64,000 nt of DNA from DATNPH01 sp036703315 (GTDB taxonomy: Bacteria; Cyanobacteriota; Cyanobacteriia; Cyanobacteriales; Coleofasciculaceae), in assembly GCA_036703315.1 (NCBI GenBank), contig DATNPH010000179.1, forward strand, positions 21,671 through 85,670. The letters run 5' to 3'. The notes beneath the pieces were generated by a model. That model saw only the letters and a program-made list of their open reading frames with translations. It was not told the origin of the DNA and ran no database searches. How positions within the stretch are numbered: position 1 is the first letter of the stretch; every line of letters starts with the position of its first letter. Position numbers and translations under genes: made by a program. Shown in pieces: positions 43,945 through 52,702 of the stretch.

Positions 43945-44916
43945 CTACAGTACCCAGTCTTGTGTACGCCAGCGCTGCACAGCGCTTTGCAAGGGTGGAG
44001 TCAACCAACTGTCGTAGTGGGGATATACAGGCAAACGCGGCACCAGATTCCAGCCAGCTGGCTCTAAGATTTCTCTGAGTTTATGAGCGTGGAGATGAGG
44101 ATAATCGGGATTGACTTCATCTTTTGGCCCAATTCCTCCTAAATCCCTAGCACCTGCGGCTAAACAGGTCAGTAACCAATCAGAGTCGGGAACTAAGTTA
44201 GGGGGAATCTGTAGGGTGATTGCGGAGGGAAGAATCTGACGAGCCGCGCCAATAATCTCTGGGAGCTGATGCAGCTCAAAGGCGGGAGCATCCCAACTTT
44301 GCTGGCTACCAGGATTGTAGGGTTGCAGGATGACCTCTTGGATATGACCATAACAGGAGTGGAGATGTGCGATCGCATCAAGTGTCTCCCACCAATCTTC
44401 TCGACTCTCCCCAATTCCCAGCAATAAGCCTGTTGTAAAGGGAATCTTCAGTTCTCCTGCCCATTCCAACTGTTGCAGACGCACTGATGGTACCTTGCTA
44501 GGAGCATACCGATGAACTGTTTTTAGAAGTTGAGGTGTTAGCTGTTCTAGCATTAACCCCATTGACACATTGACCGACTTGAGATATACCATTTCTTCAT
44601 ATCTTAGGGGTCCAGCATTCGTATGGGGGAGAAATCCTAAAGACAGTGCAAGTTTACAAAGTTCATAAATCCGCTCAATCCATTCGGAACGACGTGATGA
44701 GTGGGGATGCACCTCCCCGCTGAGGATGAGAATTTCAGAGACATCCTGAGTCTGAAGCTGTCTTAGCTTGCGCTCAGCATCAGCTAACTGTAACCAAGGA
44801 CTTTTACCTGGCTCGGTGCGAAAATTGCAGTAAACACACCGATTAAAGCATTCGTAAGTTGGAACGAGTGTGTAAGCCGGGCTGTAGGTGACTGTTCGGG
44901 AATCAGAGGCTGGCAT
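43945..44916 (-). CDS. cofG: 7,8-didemethyl-8-hydroxy-5-deazariboflavin (FO) synthase subunit CofG
   Basis: 323 aa radical SAM protein. The cluster motif CFNRCVYCNFR (CxxxCxxC) is near the N-terminus, and SEILILSGEVHPHSSRR, GLLLGIGESREDWW and EVILQPYNPGSQQ match CofG. With CofH it makes FO, the deazaflavin chromophore used by cyanobacterial photolyases or as the F420 head group. CofH is not in this window, as is common in cyanobacteria where the genes are unlinked. Confidence 0.9.
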   Translation of the reverse strand: MPASDSRTVTYSPAYTLVPTYECFNRCVYCNFRTEPGKSPWLQLADAERKLRQLQTQDVSEILILSGEVHPHSSRRSEWIERIYELCKLALSLGFLPHTNAGPLRYEEMVYLKSVNVSMGLMLEQLTPQLLKTVHRYAPSKVPSVRLQQLEWAGELKIPFTTGLLLGIGESREDWWETLDAIAHLHSCYGHIQEVILQPYNPGSQQSWDAPAFELHQLPEIIGAARQILPSAITLQIPPNLVPDSDWLLTCLAAGARDLGGIGPKDEVNPDYPHLHAHKLREILEPAGWNLVPRLPVYPHYDSWLTPPLQSAVQRWRTQDWVL

Positions 44917-45007
44917 GGGATAGGAAAATCAGGGAACTATATTAAGAAATGTTACCTATCTGGACAACTCTCAGCTGTTTTCTAAGATGCTTCCCTGGCT
45001 GATTAGC

Positions 45008-45658
45008 TTAACCGAGTTGCTGCTCTCCTTGAACCCAAAGATTTGCTTGTTGTTTGGCATGAACACTTTTCATGTGCTTCTTCACAGTGTTAAGCGTGAT
45101 GTACAGCTTATCCGCTATTTCTTTATAAGAGTAGTTAGCTCGACGTAGTAACCAAACTTCTGCCTCACGGGGAGTCAAGCCATATTTATTGACCTCAGTA
45201 ATCGCCGCATTTTTAGTGGATTGATTTCGGTCTTCTATTGTTACTAATAGGTAAATCTGATCGCTTTTGTCTAACTCTAACCACCTAACCCTTACGCGGA
45301 AAACTGTCGAATTTTCTGTATCAATTTCAGCTTCGATAATGATTTTTTGAGCAGGAAAAAGCTCGCGGTTATCGATCAAGGATTCACAAACGTGCCAGAT
45401 AGGCTGAGGAACTGAATTGACCTGGGATGTCTTGGAAGAGAGCTGATTGCAAATTCGACGTGCATAGGCATTAGCGTGAATCCAATCCCCTTGCTCAGTT
45501 AAAATTAACACCCCATCAACAAAGCCTTCAAGGATGGCTTGCATCAAGTAAGGTTGTTCCGGATTTTGAGAAGGAGAGCGTTTTAAACCTTTTTTTGAGT
45601 AAGACAGTCTTTCAAACGTTTCAAGGTGACTGTTCGGTTTGGTAACCGGAATAGACAT
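45008..45658 (-). CDS. PAS-LuxR transcriptional regulator (module copy 1)
   Basis: 216 aa. An N-terminal PAS-like domain (about 40-145: LMQAILEGFVDGVLILTEQG, DWIHANAYARRI, then VFRVRVRWLELDKSDQIYLL) is followed by a C-terminal LuxR/GerE helix-turn-helix (about 158-203: YGLTPREAEVWLLRRANYSY, KEIADKLYITLNTVKKHMKS). No receiver domain and no acyl-homoserine-lactone domain, so it probably senses a small ligand, redox state or protein through PAS. It is clearly paralogous to the regulator at 47970. It is transcribed away from the gene at 46133, with a shared 474-bp control region. Confidence 0.88.
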   Translation of the reverse strand: MSIPVTKPNSHLETFERLSYSKKGLKRSPSQNPEQPYLMQAILEGFVDGVLILTEQGDWIHANAYARRICNQLSSKTSQVNSVPQPIWHVCESLIDNRELFPAQKIIIEAEIDTENSTVFRVRVRWLELDKSDQIYLLVTIEDRNQSTKNAAITEVNKYGLTPREAEVWLLRRANYSYKEIADKLYITLNTVKKHMKSVHAKQQANLWVQGEQQLG

Positions 45659-45762
45659 TGTGAATCTCCTACCGTATTAGCACCTGAAAAATCAAGTTAG
45701 TCCAAGAGTTATCAGTTGAATGATAAAGTCAGTCTGATTTATCAGTGTGTGTATCTACAAGG

Positions 45763-45846
45763 AGCAAGTTGTAGATTTCCAAAACTAGCGAAATTCTCTT
45801 TGATCGGCTGAGAAAAGGTGAATCGGACTGAAGCAGGGTGAAGTTT
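45763..45846. promoter_or_regulatory. Conserved operator pair, copy 1: 18-bp motif plus 10-bp-phased TGAA repeats
   Basis: AGCAAGTTGTAGATTTCC at 45763-45780, then TGAA at 45819, 45829 and 45839 (exact 10-bp steps) with a degenerate TGAG one step earlier at 45809. The last units read ACTGAAGCAGGGTGAAGTTT. On the regulator side, ATACA (minus strand) lies 9 bp from the 18-bp motif and could be a minus-10 element. Copy 2 at 48687 has the same elements at the same distances. On the other side TAAAAT (45871) may serve the divergent gene. Confidence 0.65.
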
Positions 45847-46132
45847 TTTTACAGTTCTTAGTTCTTTTAATAAAATACGGAATCCTATGATCCAACCGTG
45901 TTGATCTAGCTTGCTAAGGTACTTGTATGCAATCACTAGCAGTAGCAACAGACTAGCTTAAACCAGCAATGCATTATAATGTATCGTTTTGTGCTGTATT
46001 GCTGGGTTGGAAGCGTTTGTGAAAGAAACTCCTTGCATAAATCCACAGGGAAATGCTGAGAAGTACTGTATTACAGCTACTTAGCAAAAATTGGCTTTTG
46101 CCAAAGCTCTACTCTTTCAGCGTTGGTAGGAT

Positions 46133-46996
46133 ATGAATCCAGCATTTATTGATCAGTGGTTTTCTATTGAGCAACAGCGCAACTATGTCTCGATGCTCAT
46201 TGGACGGGTTGGTCTAACCAGGCGTCGCGCTGAATGTTTTGTAAGATTGTGGATTTATTTATTGCTGAAGCAGCAGCAAGAATTAGGATCTCGTTTGACA
46301 AAGCCCTTATCTCAGTTGCAGGTTCCAGAAGGATTTGTTGCTTGCACGCATCGGGAAGCGGCAGAATTGTTTTATGCTAACAAAGACCGGGGGAGCGATC
46401 GCGCTGCTGGGATGATGCTTGATAAGCTGCTTGCTCTTGGTCTAATTGAAAAACAATTTGATGGCAACTGCTTATACCAGATTCGATCTTTACCCATTTT
46501 GACCGCACCGACTAAGCCAGTCGAGCCAATACAGCTCAAGATGGATGCTTTCAATCCGCGAACCGATGCCGTGTTCATTGCGAGTTTTTTGGCTCACAAC
46601 TACAACTGGATGAACAACAATACTACAGCTGTTCCGCACAAGATTGCCAAGTTACTGCGCGTTTGGGCAGAGCAATACTCAACCGGGATGCGGGTATTGC
46701 GTCGCTGTGACACCTCTCATCCTGCGGGATTTTACCTGCTTTACCCCACCGCAGCTAAGTCTGAGGAACAGTTTTTTCTTTCCCCTAGCAAAAGCATCCA
46801 TTTAAGTTCTGCTTCAGACATCGATCCACTGGAAATGGCTATTCCCAGAGATCCACATTGCACCTCTGTTTTTCTACGTAGCTGGATGCTGGATACTCCT
46901 TACAAGAGTTGGAAAAATGTATGTCTATTCTTAGAGGATTTGCAGAAAACACTGGTGCGAATGCAAGGTGATTTCCCTAACCTCTGTGATTTTTAG
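46133..46996 (+). CDS. Module effector protein, copy 1 (truncated by an in-frame amber codon)
   Basis: 287 aa to the TAG at 46994. The paralogue (49065-50123) is 352 aa and has Tyr291 where this gene has TAG (CDF-stop versus CDFY), after which the frame here stays open and homologous to 47176. Visible parts: N-terminal helices (INQWF-like FIDQWFSIEQQ), a winged-helix-like middle (VACTHREAAELFYANKDRGS, DRAAGMMLDKLLALGLIEKQ), TGMRVLRRCDTSHPAGFYLL, and VFLRSWMLDTPYKSWKNVC. ATG 46133 is preceded by TAGGAT. The loss removes the acetyltransferase-like end, so it is probably inactive unless the stop is read through. Function unknown. Confidence 0.7.
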   Translation: MNPAFIDQWFSIEQQRNYVSMLIGRVGLTRRRAECFVRLWIYLLLKQQQELGSRLTKPLSQLQVPEGFVACTHREAAELFYANKDRGSDRAAGMMLDKLLALGLIEKQFDGNCLYQIRSLPILTAPTKPVEPIQLKMDAFNPRTDAVFIASFLAHNYNWMNNNTTAVPHKIAKLLRVWAEQYSTGMRVLRRCDTSHPAGFYLLYPTAAKSEEQFFLSPSKSIHLSSASDIDPLEMAIPRDPHCTSVFLRSWMLDTPYKSWKNVCLFLEDLQKTLVRMQGDFPNLCDF

Positions 46997-47176
46997 GCGA
47001 TGATCATTCATCCCAGATATGAAGAACTTGCACAGTCACTAGGTTTCCAAAAAATCGGTAGTGATCCAAAAATTTCAGTTTACTGGATTTACACAGCAGT
47101 AGACCAATTTTTGGCTTTAGACATAAAAGAGATCACCTCAAAACTAGAGTTCATTCATCCTTCTCCAGAATTTTAG
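46997..47176 (+). pseudogene. Severed 3' end of module effector copy 1
   Basis: Immediately after the amber codon, the same frame reads AMIIHPRYEELAQSLGFQKI, then AVDQFLALDIKEITSKLEF and ends PSPEF-TAG at 47176. It aligns with the last ~60 residues of the paralogue (LMSLHPIYSDEKLALALGFE, PVSQFLALDIEDAISTLDF, LSPKF). No frameshift is needed to rejoin it. Confidence 0.8.
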
Positions 47177-47325
47177 ATGCTAGCGTAGCAGGGCACGCTC
47201 AGCCAAAAAGTAAGCCACCCATATGATTTTTACAAAAACTCTAGACGGCTTTTGGGCAACGTCAAAGTAGAACCTATTTCCTGCTCATTGTATTCACAAG
47301 GCTTCTATCAAGGAGTGATTTTATC

Positions 47326-47820
47326 ATGCCATTTTGGTTAAGAATTATCTTAAAAATTGCTCAAACCATTAATCCTCAAGTTAATCCTGACCGAAAGTTC
47401 AGCCTAACCCCAGAAGAGTTAGAACAGTTACGTAAGCTGCCTAACGGTACCTTGGGTCGTGAAGTTGCCCAGTTTCTTGATAGTAATGGGTTTGAAGCGC
47501 TAAATTGTGGAGATTGGATTCAGCGCACCCACGATGTTTGGCATGTTCTCACGGGGTTTAATTCCTCACCCCATGATGAATTCATGCTCCAGATATTTAC
47601 CCGTGCCCAAGTGTTTCGTCCAACAAGTGCGATAGTCGTGTTAGTTGGATTGCTAACTGGAGTATGCAATTACAAAGAGATTATACAAGTCCTCAAAATG
47701 GGTAAACGAGCTAACCGCCTGATTAGTTGGGACATTAAATCGGATTGGAAAACACCATTGGCTGAAGTCAGACAAAGGTTAAATGTCATACCTCTAATTA
47801 ATGAAATAAGTTCAGAATGA
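47326..47820 (+). CDS. Coq4-family protein
   Basis: 164 aa. The Coq4 zinc motif HDxxH-x11-E is complete: H69, D70, H73 and E85 in RTHDVWHVLTGFNSSPHDEF. LRKLPNGTLGREVAQFLDS before it is also typical. Eukaryotic Coq4 takes part in ubiquinone synthesis (C1 decarboxylation/hydroxylation). Cyanobacteria make plastoquinone, and the role of their Coq4 relatives is unknown. It lies between the two copies of the regulator/effector module. Confidence 0.85.
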   Translation: MPFWLRIILKIAQTINPQVNPDRKFSLTPEELEQLRKLPNGTLGREVAQFLDSNGFEALNCGDWIQRTHDVWHVLTGFNSSPHDEFMLQIFTRAQVFRPTSAIVVLVGLLTGVCNYKEIIQVLKMGKRANRLISWDIKSDWKTPLAEVRQRLNVIPLINEISSE

Positions 47821-47885
47821 TCCCTCTGTTTAAGGGGTGATTTATAACGTAAATATTAAGATCGACATGGCTTATTGCTGTAGTG

Positions 47886-47925
47886 CTCCCCCCTAGCCAC
47901 ATTAAAAAGGGGGGAACGGGGGACT
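47886..47925. repeat. C-run/G-run dispersed repeat
   Basis: CTCCCCCCTAGCC followed by AAAAAGGGGGGAACGGGGGA, a variant of the CCCCCTT...AAGGGGG element at 33402 and 62981. It lies between the convergent Coq4 and second regulator genes and could form a terminator stem. Confidence 0.55.
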
Positions 47926-47969
47926 GGTCTAGCCTTTTTGAGCTGGGTCAAGCGATTGGCTAATCGAAA

Positions 47970-48614
47970 TTAGTGTTTGTTATTGTTTTTTTCAAGAAAA
48001 TTCTGTTGTTTTGCATAAATATTTTTAAGGTGCTTCTTGACGGTGTTGCGTGTAATGTACAACTTGTCGGCAATTTCTTTATAAGAGAGATTGGCTTGAT
48101 GCAGTGACCAAACTTCTGCCTCGCGGTGAGTCAATCCATAAGTTTTGGTCTGGGCGATCGCTTGCATTTGTTTGGACAGAAGCTGGTCTTCTATTGTTAC
48201 TAATAGATAAGGGTGAGCGCTTTCCTCTAAAATCAACCATCGCACCCGAATACGAAAGTTCACAGAACTATTCGGGTTGATCACATTGTTGATCATCATT
48301 TCTTGCTCCGAAAACGGGTCGCCGCTATCGATTAACGATTTGCAAACACTCCAGATTGCCTGGAGCGCTGAATTGTGCACTGATGTACTGTAGGAGAGTT
48401 GGTGGAAAATTTGACGCGCAGACTCGTTGGCGTAAACCCACTCTCCTTGCATAGTCAGAACCAAAACACCGTCAACCAAGCTTTCAAGAATGGCTTGCAA
48501 CAAAGAAGGTTGTTTGAAATTTTGGCTATTAGTCCCTTGGCTCTGTTTTTCTGAATAGTTTGATTGATCGACAGTTTTGATGTTGGTATTCAGTTGAGAG
48601 GCGAGAATGACCAT
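47970..48614 (-). CDS. PAS-LuxR transcriptional regulator (module copy 2)
   Basis: 214 aa with the same layout as copy 1: PAS-like domain (LLQAILESLVDGVLVLTMQG, EWVYANESARQIFHQL, FRIRVRWLILEESAHPYLLV) and LuxR/GerE helix-turn-helix (YGLTHREAEVWSLHQANLSY, KEIADKLYITRNTVKKHLKN). The recognition helix differs from copy 1 only at a few positions (ITRNTVKKHLKN versus ITLNTVKKHMKS), so the two may bind related sites. Divergent from the effector at 49065 across a 450-bp region. Confidence 0.88.
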   Translation of the reverse strand: MVILASQLNTNIKTVDQSNYSEKQSQGTNSQNFKQPSLLQAILESLVDGVLVLTMQGEWVYANESARQIFHQLSYSTSVHNSALQAIWSVCKSLIDSGDPFSEQEMMINNVINPNSSVNFRIRVRWLILEESAHPYLLVTIEDQLLSKQMQAIAQTKTYGLTHREAEVWSLHQANLSYKEIADKLYITRNTVKKHLKNIYAKQQNFLEKNNNKH

Positions 48615-48686
48615 TATGCATCACCTTCAGGTTTGTCAACGGACAAGTAAATCTATTCTGGTTTTTGAATCGATGTATATGCCATG

Positions 48687-48770
48687 AGCAACCTGTAGGT
48701 TTCCCAAACAGCCTGAAGTATGTTCTGTGGGGTGAATGAGGGTGAAGCGACCTGAAGCAGGGTGAAGTTT
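48687..48770. promoter_or_regulatory. Conserved operator pair, copy 2: 18-bp motif plus 10-bp-phased TGAA repeats
   Basis: AGCAACCTGTAGGTTTCC at 48687-48704 contains the perfect inverted repeat AACCT-GT-AGGTT. Then TGAA recurs at 48733, 48743, 48753 and 48763, exactly every 10 bp (GGTGAATGAG, GGTGAAGCGA, CCTGAAGCAG, GGTGAAGTTT). From the start of the 18-bp motif to the last TGAA is 76 bp, identical to copy 1. Sequence between these elements has diverged. Tandem direct repeats with one-turn spacing suit OmpR/PhoB-type binding; the inverted repeat suits a LuxR dimer. Confidence 0.7.
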
Positions 48771-49064
48771 TTATAGAATTTTTTTATTTAGCTAGGCACT
48801 ACGAAATCTTAATATTTAAGAGAGCTGATCTAGATGGCTCAGGGGATGCGCTAGCTCTGCTTGAGGCAGGCTTAATGAGTAACGGCAGTAATAAAATAAC
48901 TTAAGCAAGCCCTTCTAAGCTACTTAGCTTCTAGTTTGTCTACTTTATAGGTGCTGAAATGCTTACGTAACTTTGTTTTGACTTCTTCCTACAATGTCAA
49001 TTAAAATGATGAGCCGCTTGTGGCATTCAGTGCGTTTATATACTTTTCCAGCAAGCGGGGGGAT

Positions 49065-50123
49065 ATGGAGCCAGAATCTATCAATCAGTGGTTTCCTATT
49101 AACAAACAGGACAAATACATCTCAAGGCTCCTCGAAGAAAAAGTTGCCAGAACTTCGCATCAGGCTAAATGTTATGTGCGCTTGTGGGCATATTTACTGG
49201 TGAAGCAGCGACAAAAACTGAAGCAAGAGGTGAAGCTGCCTCTTACAGAGCTATCCCGACCAGAGGGTTTTGTCTCTTGTACCCATCGGGAGGCTGTTGC
49301 ATTGTTTTATTGTGACCAAGAACAGGGGAAGGGAAGCGATCGCTCGGCTGGGATGATGATTGATACGTTGCGCGATCTCGGATTAATTAAGAAAAAGTTT
49401 GATGGCAACAGTCTTTCTCTTCAAATCCTGTATCAGCCGAATCTTAAGTCATCTCCCCAACCCGCAGAGCTAGTAGAACTTAGGGTTGATGCTTTCAACC
49501 ACAATGATGCTGTTTTCGTTGCAGAGTTTCTGTCTCGCCTCTATGTCTGGATAAACAGCGATACCGCCGCTGTCAAACTCAAGATTATTAATTCACTACG
49601 CCGTTGGGTAAAGGAATACCCAACAGGTATGCGCGTACTGCGTCGCTGTGATAACTCTAATCCTGTAGGCTTTTACGTTCTTTATCCCACCGCCGCCGAG
49701 TCTGAGAAAAATTTCTTTCTCCCTCCTAGCAGAATCCTGCATTTAAGTTCTGATTCGCAAACCGATCCGTTCAAAATGGCGCTCCTGTGTGATTCAGAGT
49801 GTCGTGCAGTCTTTGTGCGGAGTTGGAGGATCGATACTCCTTACAAGAATCGAGACAATGTCTGTCGATTTTTAAAGGATACGCAAGAAACATTAGAGTT
49901 AATGCTGACTGATTTTCCTAATTTGTGTGATTTTTATCTGATGAGCCTCCACCCCATTTACAGTGATGAAAAACTAGCACTGGCTTTGGGGTTTGAACGA
50001 ATCGGAGGAGATCTAATGTCACCAAATTCCTGGCTATACAAACCAGTCAGTCAATTTTTAGCCTTGGATATCGAAGACGCTATCTCAACGCTTGACTTTG
50101 ATATCCTTTCTCCTAAATTTTAG
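49065..50123 (+). CDS. Module effector protein, copy 2 (winged-helix-like plus acetyltransferase-like)
   Basis: 352 aa from ATG 49065, with GGGGGGA just upstream. The longer frame to 49020 adds residues absent from copy 1. Layout: INQWFPINKQDKYISRLLEE, helical RLWAYLLVKQRQ, a winged-helix-like segment (SCTHREAVALFYCDQEQGKG, SDRSAGMMIDTLRDLGLIKK), a middle domain (LRVDAFNHNDAVFVAEFLSR, TGMRVLRRCDNSNPVGFYVL), and a C-terminal part (FVRSWRIDTPYKNRDNVCRF, DEKLALALGFERIGGD) whose ending ALGFERIG resembles the last strand of GNAT acetyltransferases. No named family recognised; GNAT assignment is tentative. Confidence 0.75.
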   Translation: MEPESINQWFPINKQDKYISRLLEEKVARTSHQAKCYVRLWAYLLVKQRQKLKQEVKLPLTELSRPEGFVSCTHREAVALFYCDQEQGKGSDRSAGMMIDTLRDLGLIKKKFDGNSLSLQILYQPNLKSSPQPAELVELRVDAFNHNDAVFVAEFLSRLYVWINSDTAAVKLKIINSLRRWVKEYPTGMRVLRRCDNSNPVGFYVLYPTAAESEKNFFLPPSRILHLSSDSQTDPFKMALLCDSECRAVFVRSWRIDTPYKNRDNVCRFLKDTQETLELMLTDFPNLCDFYLMSLHPIYSDEKLALALGFERIGGDLMSPNSWLYKPVSQFLALDIEDAISTLDFDILSPKF

Positions 50124-50316
50124 GCAAGCGCGATCGCCAATCCTGTACCTAGGCTGTGTTAAGCTGTTGCTCATTTAAGAAAGCATATTGGTTAGGGCTG
50201 GTAATGGGTAATGGGATGACTAAACCCTCACAGCGCCAAGATGTTATCAATTACCTTTTGACCAATTACCTTTTGACCAACCAAGCCAAAAATGTGCAAG
50301 TTAAACGCTTAGCAGC

Positions 50317-51246
50317 TTAATCTCCACTAAACATACTCAAATCTAGAGCTTGTGAGAGTTGCTGCAACAAAAACAAACCAGCTTTAGAGTTACCCGCCTG
50401 ATCTAGAGGAGGACTATAAGAGGCTATTGCTCCTTGAGATGGCACCACACAAACAACAGCACCACTAACTCCTGACTTAGTTGGCAGTCCTACTTGTACG
50501 GCGAAGCGGCTAGAGGCTTGATACAAGCCGCAGGTTGTCATCAGGGCATTAACGGTGCGACGATGTTCGGGCTTGATTCCTCCTTGGCAGTGCACCAGCA
50601 GCATCCCCAGAAGCGCTAAATCGGCAACTGTTCCAGACAGGCAGCAGACGTGATTGTAGGTGTCTAGGGCTATTTCCACAGCGTCCAGATAACCCGACTG
50701 AGCTAGCATCGTTGCAATGGCTTGATTGCGTTTATTAGAGACAGAACGCACGGACGCTAGCATTAGCTCATCTAAAAATAGATGAGAGTTTGATCGTTGA
50801 TTTAGCCACTGGCACAGACTTTCACAGCGAGAACGAGCATTTTGACCCGGTAGAAGAGAGGCTAGAGCGATCGCACCACTATTGAGCATAGGATTACGGG
50901 GCCAACCCTTGTCTGCTTGGAGTTGTGTTAATGAATTGAAAGGCTGATCAGAAGGTTCCATGCCAACGCGGGAAAATACCGCTTCCCCGAACTGTTCTAG
51001 CAAAAATAGCAGCACAAACGGCTTGACCACACTCATTAGCGGAAACGTTAGAGTAACGTCGCCCACTGTATAAATCTGACCCTCTATATCCTGTATCTGT
51101 AGTGCAAACCAGGTCGAATTAGCTTGGGCAAGCTGAGGGATATAGTCTGGTAGTTGACCCCCCTCGGTATGAGTTTGTGCCTGAACAGCCCAGGCATTCA
51201 GTTGAACCTGAGTAAGGGCAGTTAGTCCAGCTGAGGAGGCTGTCAA
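50317..51246 (-). CDS. glsA: Glutaminase (serine-dependent, beta-lactamase-like fold)
   Basis: 309 aa, matching bacterial glutaminase length. The SxxK catalytic motif is in FPLMSVVKPFVLLFLLEQFG. Conserved FNSLTQLQADKGWPRNPMLN followed by SGAIALASLLPG, and the C-terminal LPTKSGVSGAVVCVVPSQGA are typical. It converts glutamine to glutamate and ammonia. The motif is LMSVVKPF rather than the commoner xxSISKxF, a variation that keeps S and K. Confidence 0.9.
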   Translation of the reverse strand: MTASSAGLTALTQVQLNAWAVQAQTHTEGGQLPDYIPQLAQANSTWFALQIQDIEGQIYTVGDVTLTFPLMSVVKPFVLLFLLEQFGEAVFSRVGMEPSDQPFNSLTQLQADKGWPRNPMLNSGAIALASLLPGQNARSRCESLCQWLNQRSNSHLFLDELMLASVRSVSNKRNQAIATMLAQSGYLDAVEIALDTYNHVCCLSGTVADLALLGMLLVHCQGGIKPEHRRTVNALMTTCGLYQASSRFAVQVGLPTKSGVSGAVVCVVPSQGAIASYSPPLDQAGNSKAGLFLLQQLSQALDLSMFSGD

Positions 51247-51315
51247 TTTCCGGTGTTCCTTGATGCTACAGGGAAAGCAATCTCCCCCTTCTCCCTCATC
51301 TCCCCCTTCTCCTTC

Positions 51316-52596
51316 TTAAGTTTTCATTCCCCAAACTCGAATTGTATGATCCCAGCTGCTACTAACGAGGGGTTGTCCATCTGGGCTGATAGCAAAACAA
51401 GCAATAGCCCCCTGATGTCCTGACAAGCTATGTAGTTGCTTAAGCGTTCCTAAATGCCACAGCCCAATTGTCTCATCCCAACTGCAACTAGTAAGCCTCT
51501 GTCCATCTGGGCTGATTGCAATACAATTGACTTCGCCCCAATGCCCAACTAGAGTGCTTTTTAATTCCCCTGTATCCAACTGCCATAGCTTGATAGTCTT
51601 ATCTTGACTGCCACTCGCCAGTATCTGTCCATCGGGAGCGATCGCCAGACATTTAACCCAATCTGTATGTCCCGTTAAGGTATAGATAGGATCAGGGCAA
51701 ATTGGCTCATTGGCGTCATTGGGCAATTGCCACAGCTTAATGGTATGGTCAGCACTACCACTGACCAGCAGTTGACCATCCGAGCTAATCGCAAGTGATT
51801 TCACTCCAGCTTCGTGTCCTTCCAGAGTGGCTAGGCATTCTTCTGTGTGTAAATCCCATAGTTTGATGGTATTGTCCTCACTGCCACTGATCAGCAATTG
51901 ACCATCTGGGCTAATCGCAGCACAGTTAATCGACTCGGAATGTCCCGTGAGAGTGTATATCAATGCATCACCGATGACTCGACGGGTTGGAGAAATCGAG
52001 TTACTGCTGCCTACTGTATCGAGGTTCCAGACTTTCAGGGTTGTGTCTCGACCGCCACTGACTAACGTTCGTCCATCTGGACTTAAGCAGAGAGCATAAA
52101 TGGAGCCGGAATGTCCTGTAAAGGTGCGGATGATTCTGCCCGTCCCTAGATTTCGTACTGTGATAATTCTGTCATTGCCGCCACTAACCATCATCTGCCC
52201 GTCAGGAGTAATAGCGATCGCATATGTCGTAGATTTTCCTGTGGAATATCTATAGAGACATTGGAAGAATTGATAAGGGTTGTACTCCTGCAAAGCTTGT
52301 GTAACCCTTGGCTCTTGATACCCTTGGAGTAGCAAGTATGCCGTTCGCTGTACCTGCCAGGACGTGTCGTTTAATGCTCCAATTACCAGAGATAAGCCTT
52401 CGGAACCATAGTTTAAGGCTTCTTTGAGGGCGTTGAGGCATTGGTTAATTTGGTACGAACTATCCCCAGAACTTCCCCGACTAAATCGGCGCTCGACTCC
52501 TGCTAATCCCCCCAAAACCGCACCATTGAGGGGGGTTGGAGTTTGACCTCCAAGGACAACATCATCGGTTTTGGGCTGATTGAGATTGTTGGTCAT
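51316..52596 (-). CDS. WD40-repeat protein with N-terminal VLGGQ/HEAT-like module
   Basis: 426 aa from ATG 52596, with AAGG upstream. The longer frame to 52725 overlaps the preceding gene. N-terminus: NQPKTDDVVLGGQTP, GAVLGGLAGVERRFS, then a helical stretch LKEALNYGSEGLSLVIGALN...QVQRTAYLLLQG. C-terminus: seven WD40 repeats (about 150-426), each with GH...ISPDGQ..SGS.D.TIKLW, enough for one full propeller. The N-terminal module is shared with the upstream GUN4 protein. It is probably a scaffold; partners unknown. Confidence 0.88.
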   Translation of the reverse strand: MTNNLNQPKTDDVVLGGQTPTPLNGAVLGGLAGVERRFSRGSSGDSSYQINQCLNALKEALNYGSEGLSLVIGALNDTSWQVQRTAYLLLQGYQEPRVTQALQEYNPYQFFQCLYRYSTGKSTTYAIAITPDGQMMVSGGNDRIITVRNLGTGRIIRTFTGHSGSIYALCLSPDGRTLVSGGRDTTLKVWNLDTVGSSNSISPTRRVIGDALIYTLTGHSESINCAAISPDGQLLISGSEDNTIKLWDLHTEECLATLEGHEAGVKSLAISSDGQLLVSGSADHTIKLWQLPNDANEPICPDPIYTLTGHTDWVKCLAIAPDGQILASGSQDKTIKLWQLDTGELKSTLVGHWGEVNCIAISPDGQRLTSCSWDETIGLWHLGTLKQLHSLSGHQGAIACFAISPDGQPLVSSSWDHTIRVWGMKT

Positions 52597-52702
52597 CGTA
52601 CCTTCGCTACCTACCACTACCAGTGGTACCACTTCTTTAAGAAAAGTGCTGCTTTGCGTTTTGCATCCTGAACGCAAAGGTAGAGGAGCAAAGTTTTTCA
52701 GC

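Noticed and set aside
43788..44078. 96-aa plus-strand ORF
   Set aside because: Begins in a hairpin and runs antisense into cofG.
45008..50123. LuxI/LuxR-type quorum-sensing pair
   Set aside because: The regulators have a PAS domain, not an autoinducer-binding domain. The effector lacks the conserved Arg/Phe/Trp and acidic residues of LuxI synthases that I looked for.
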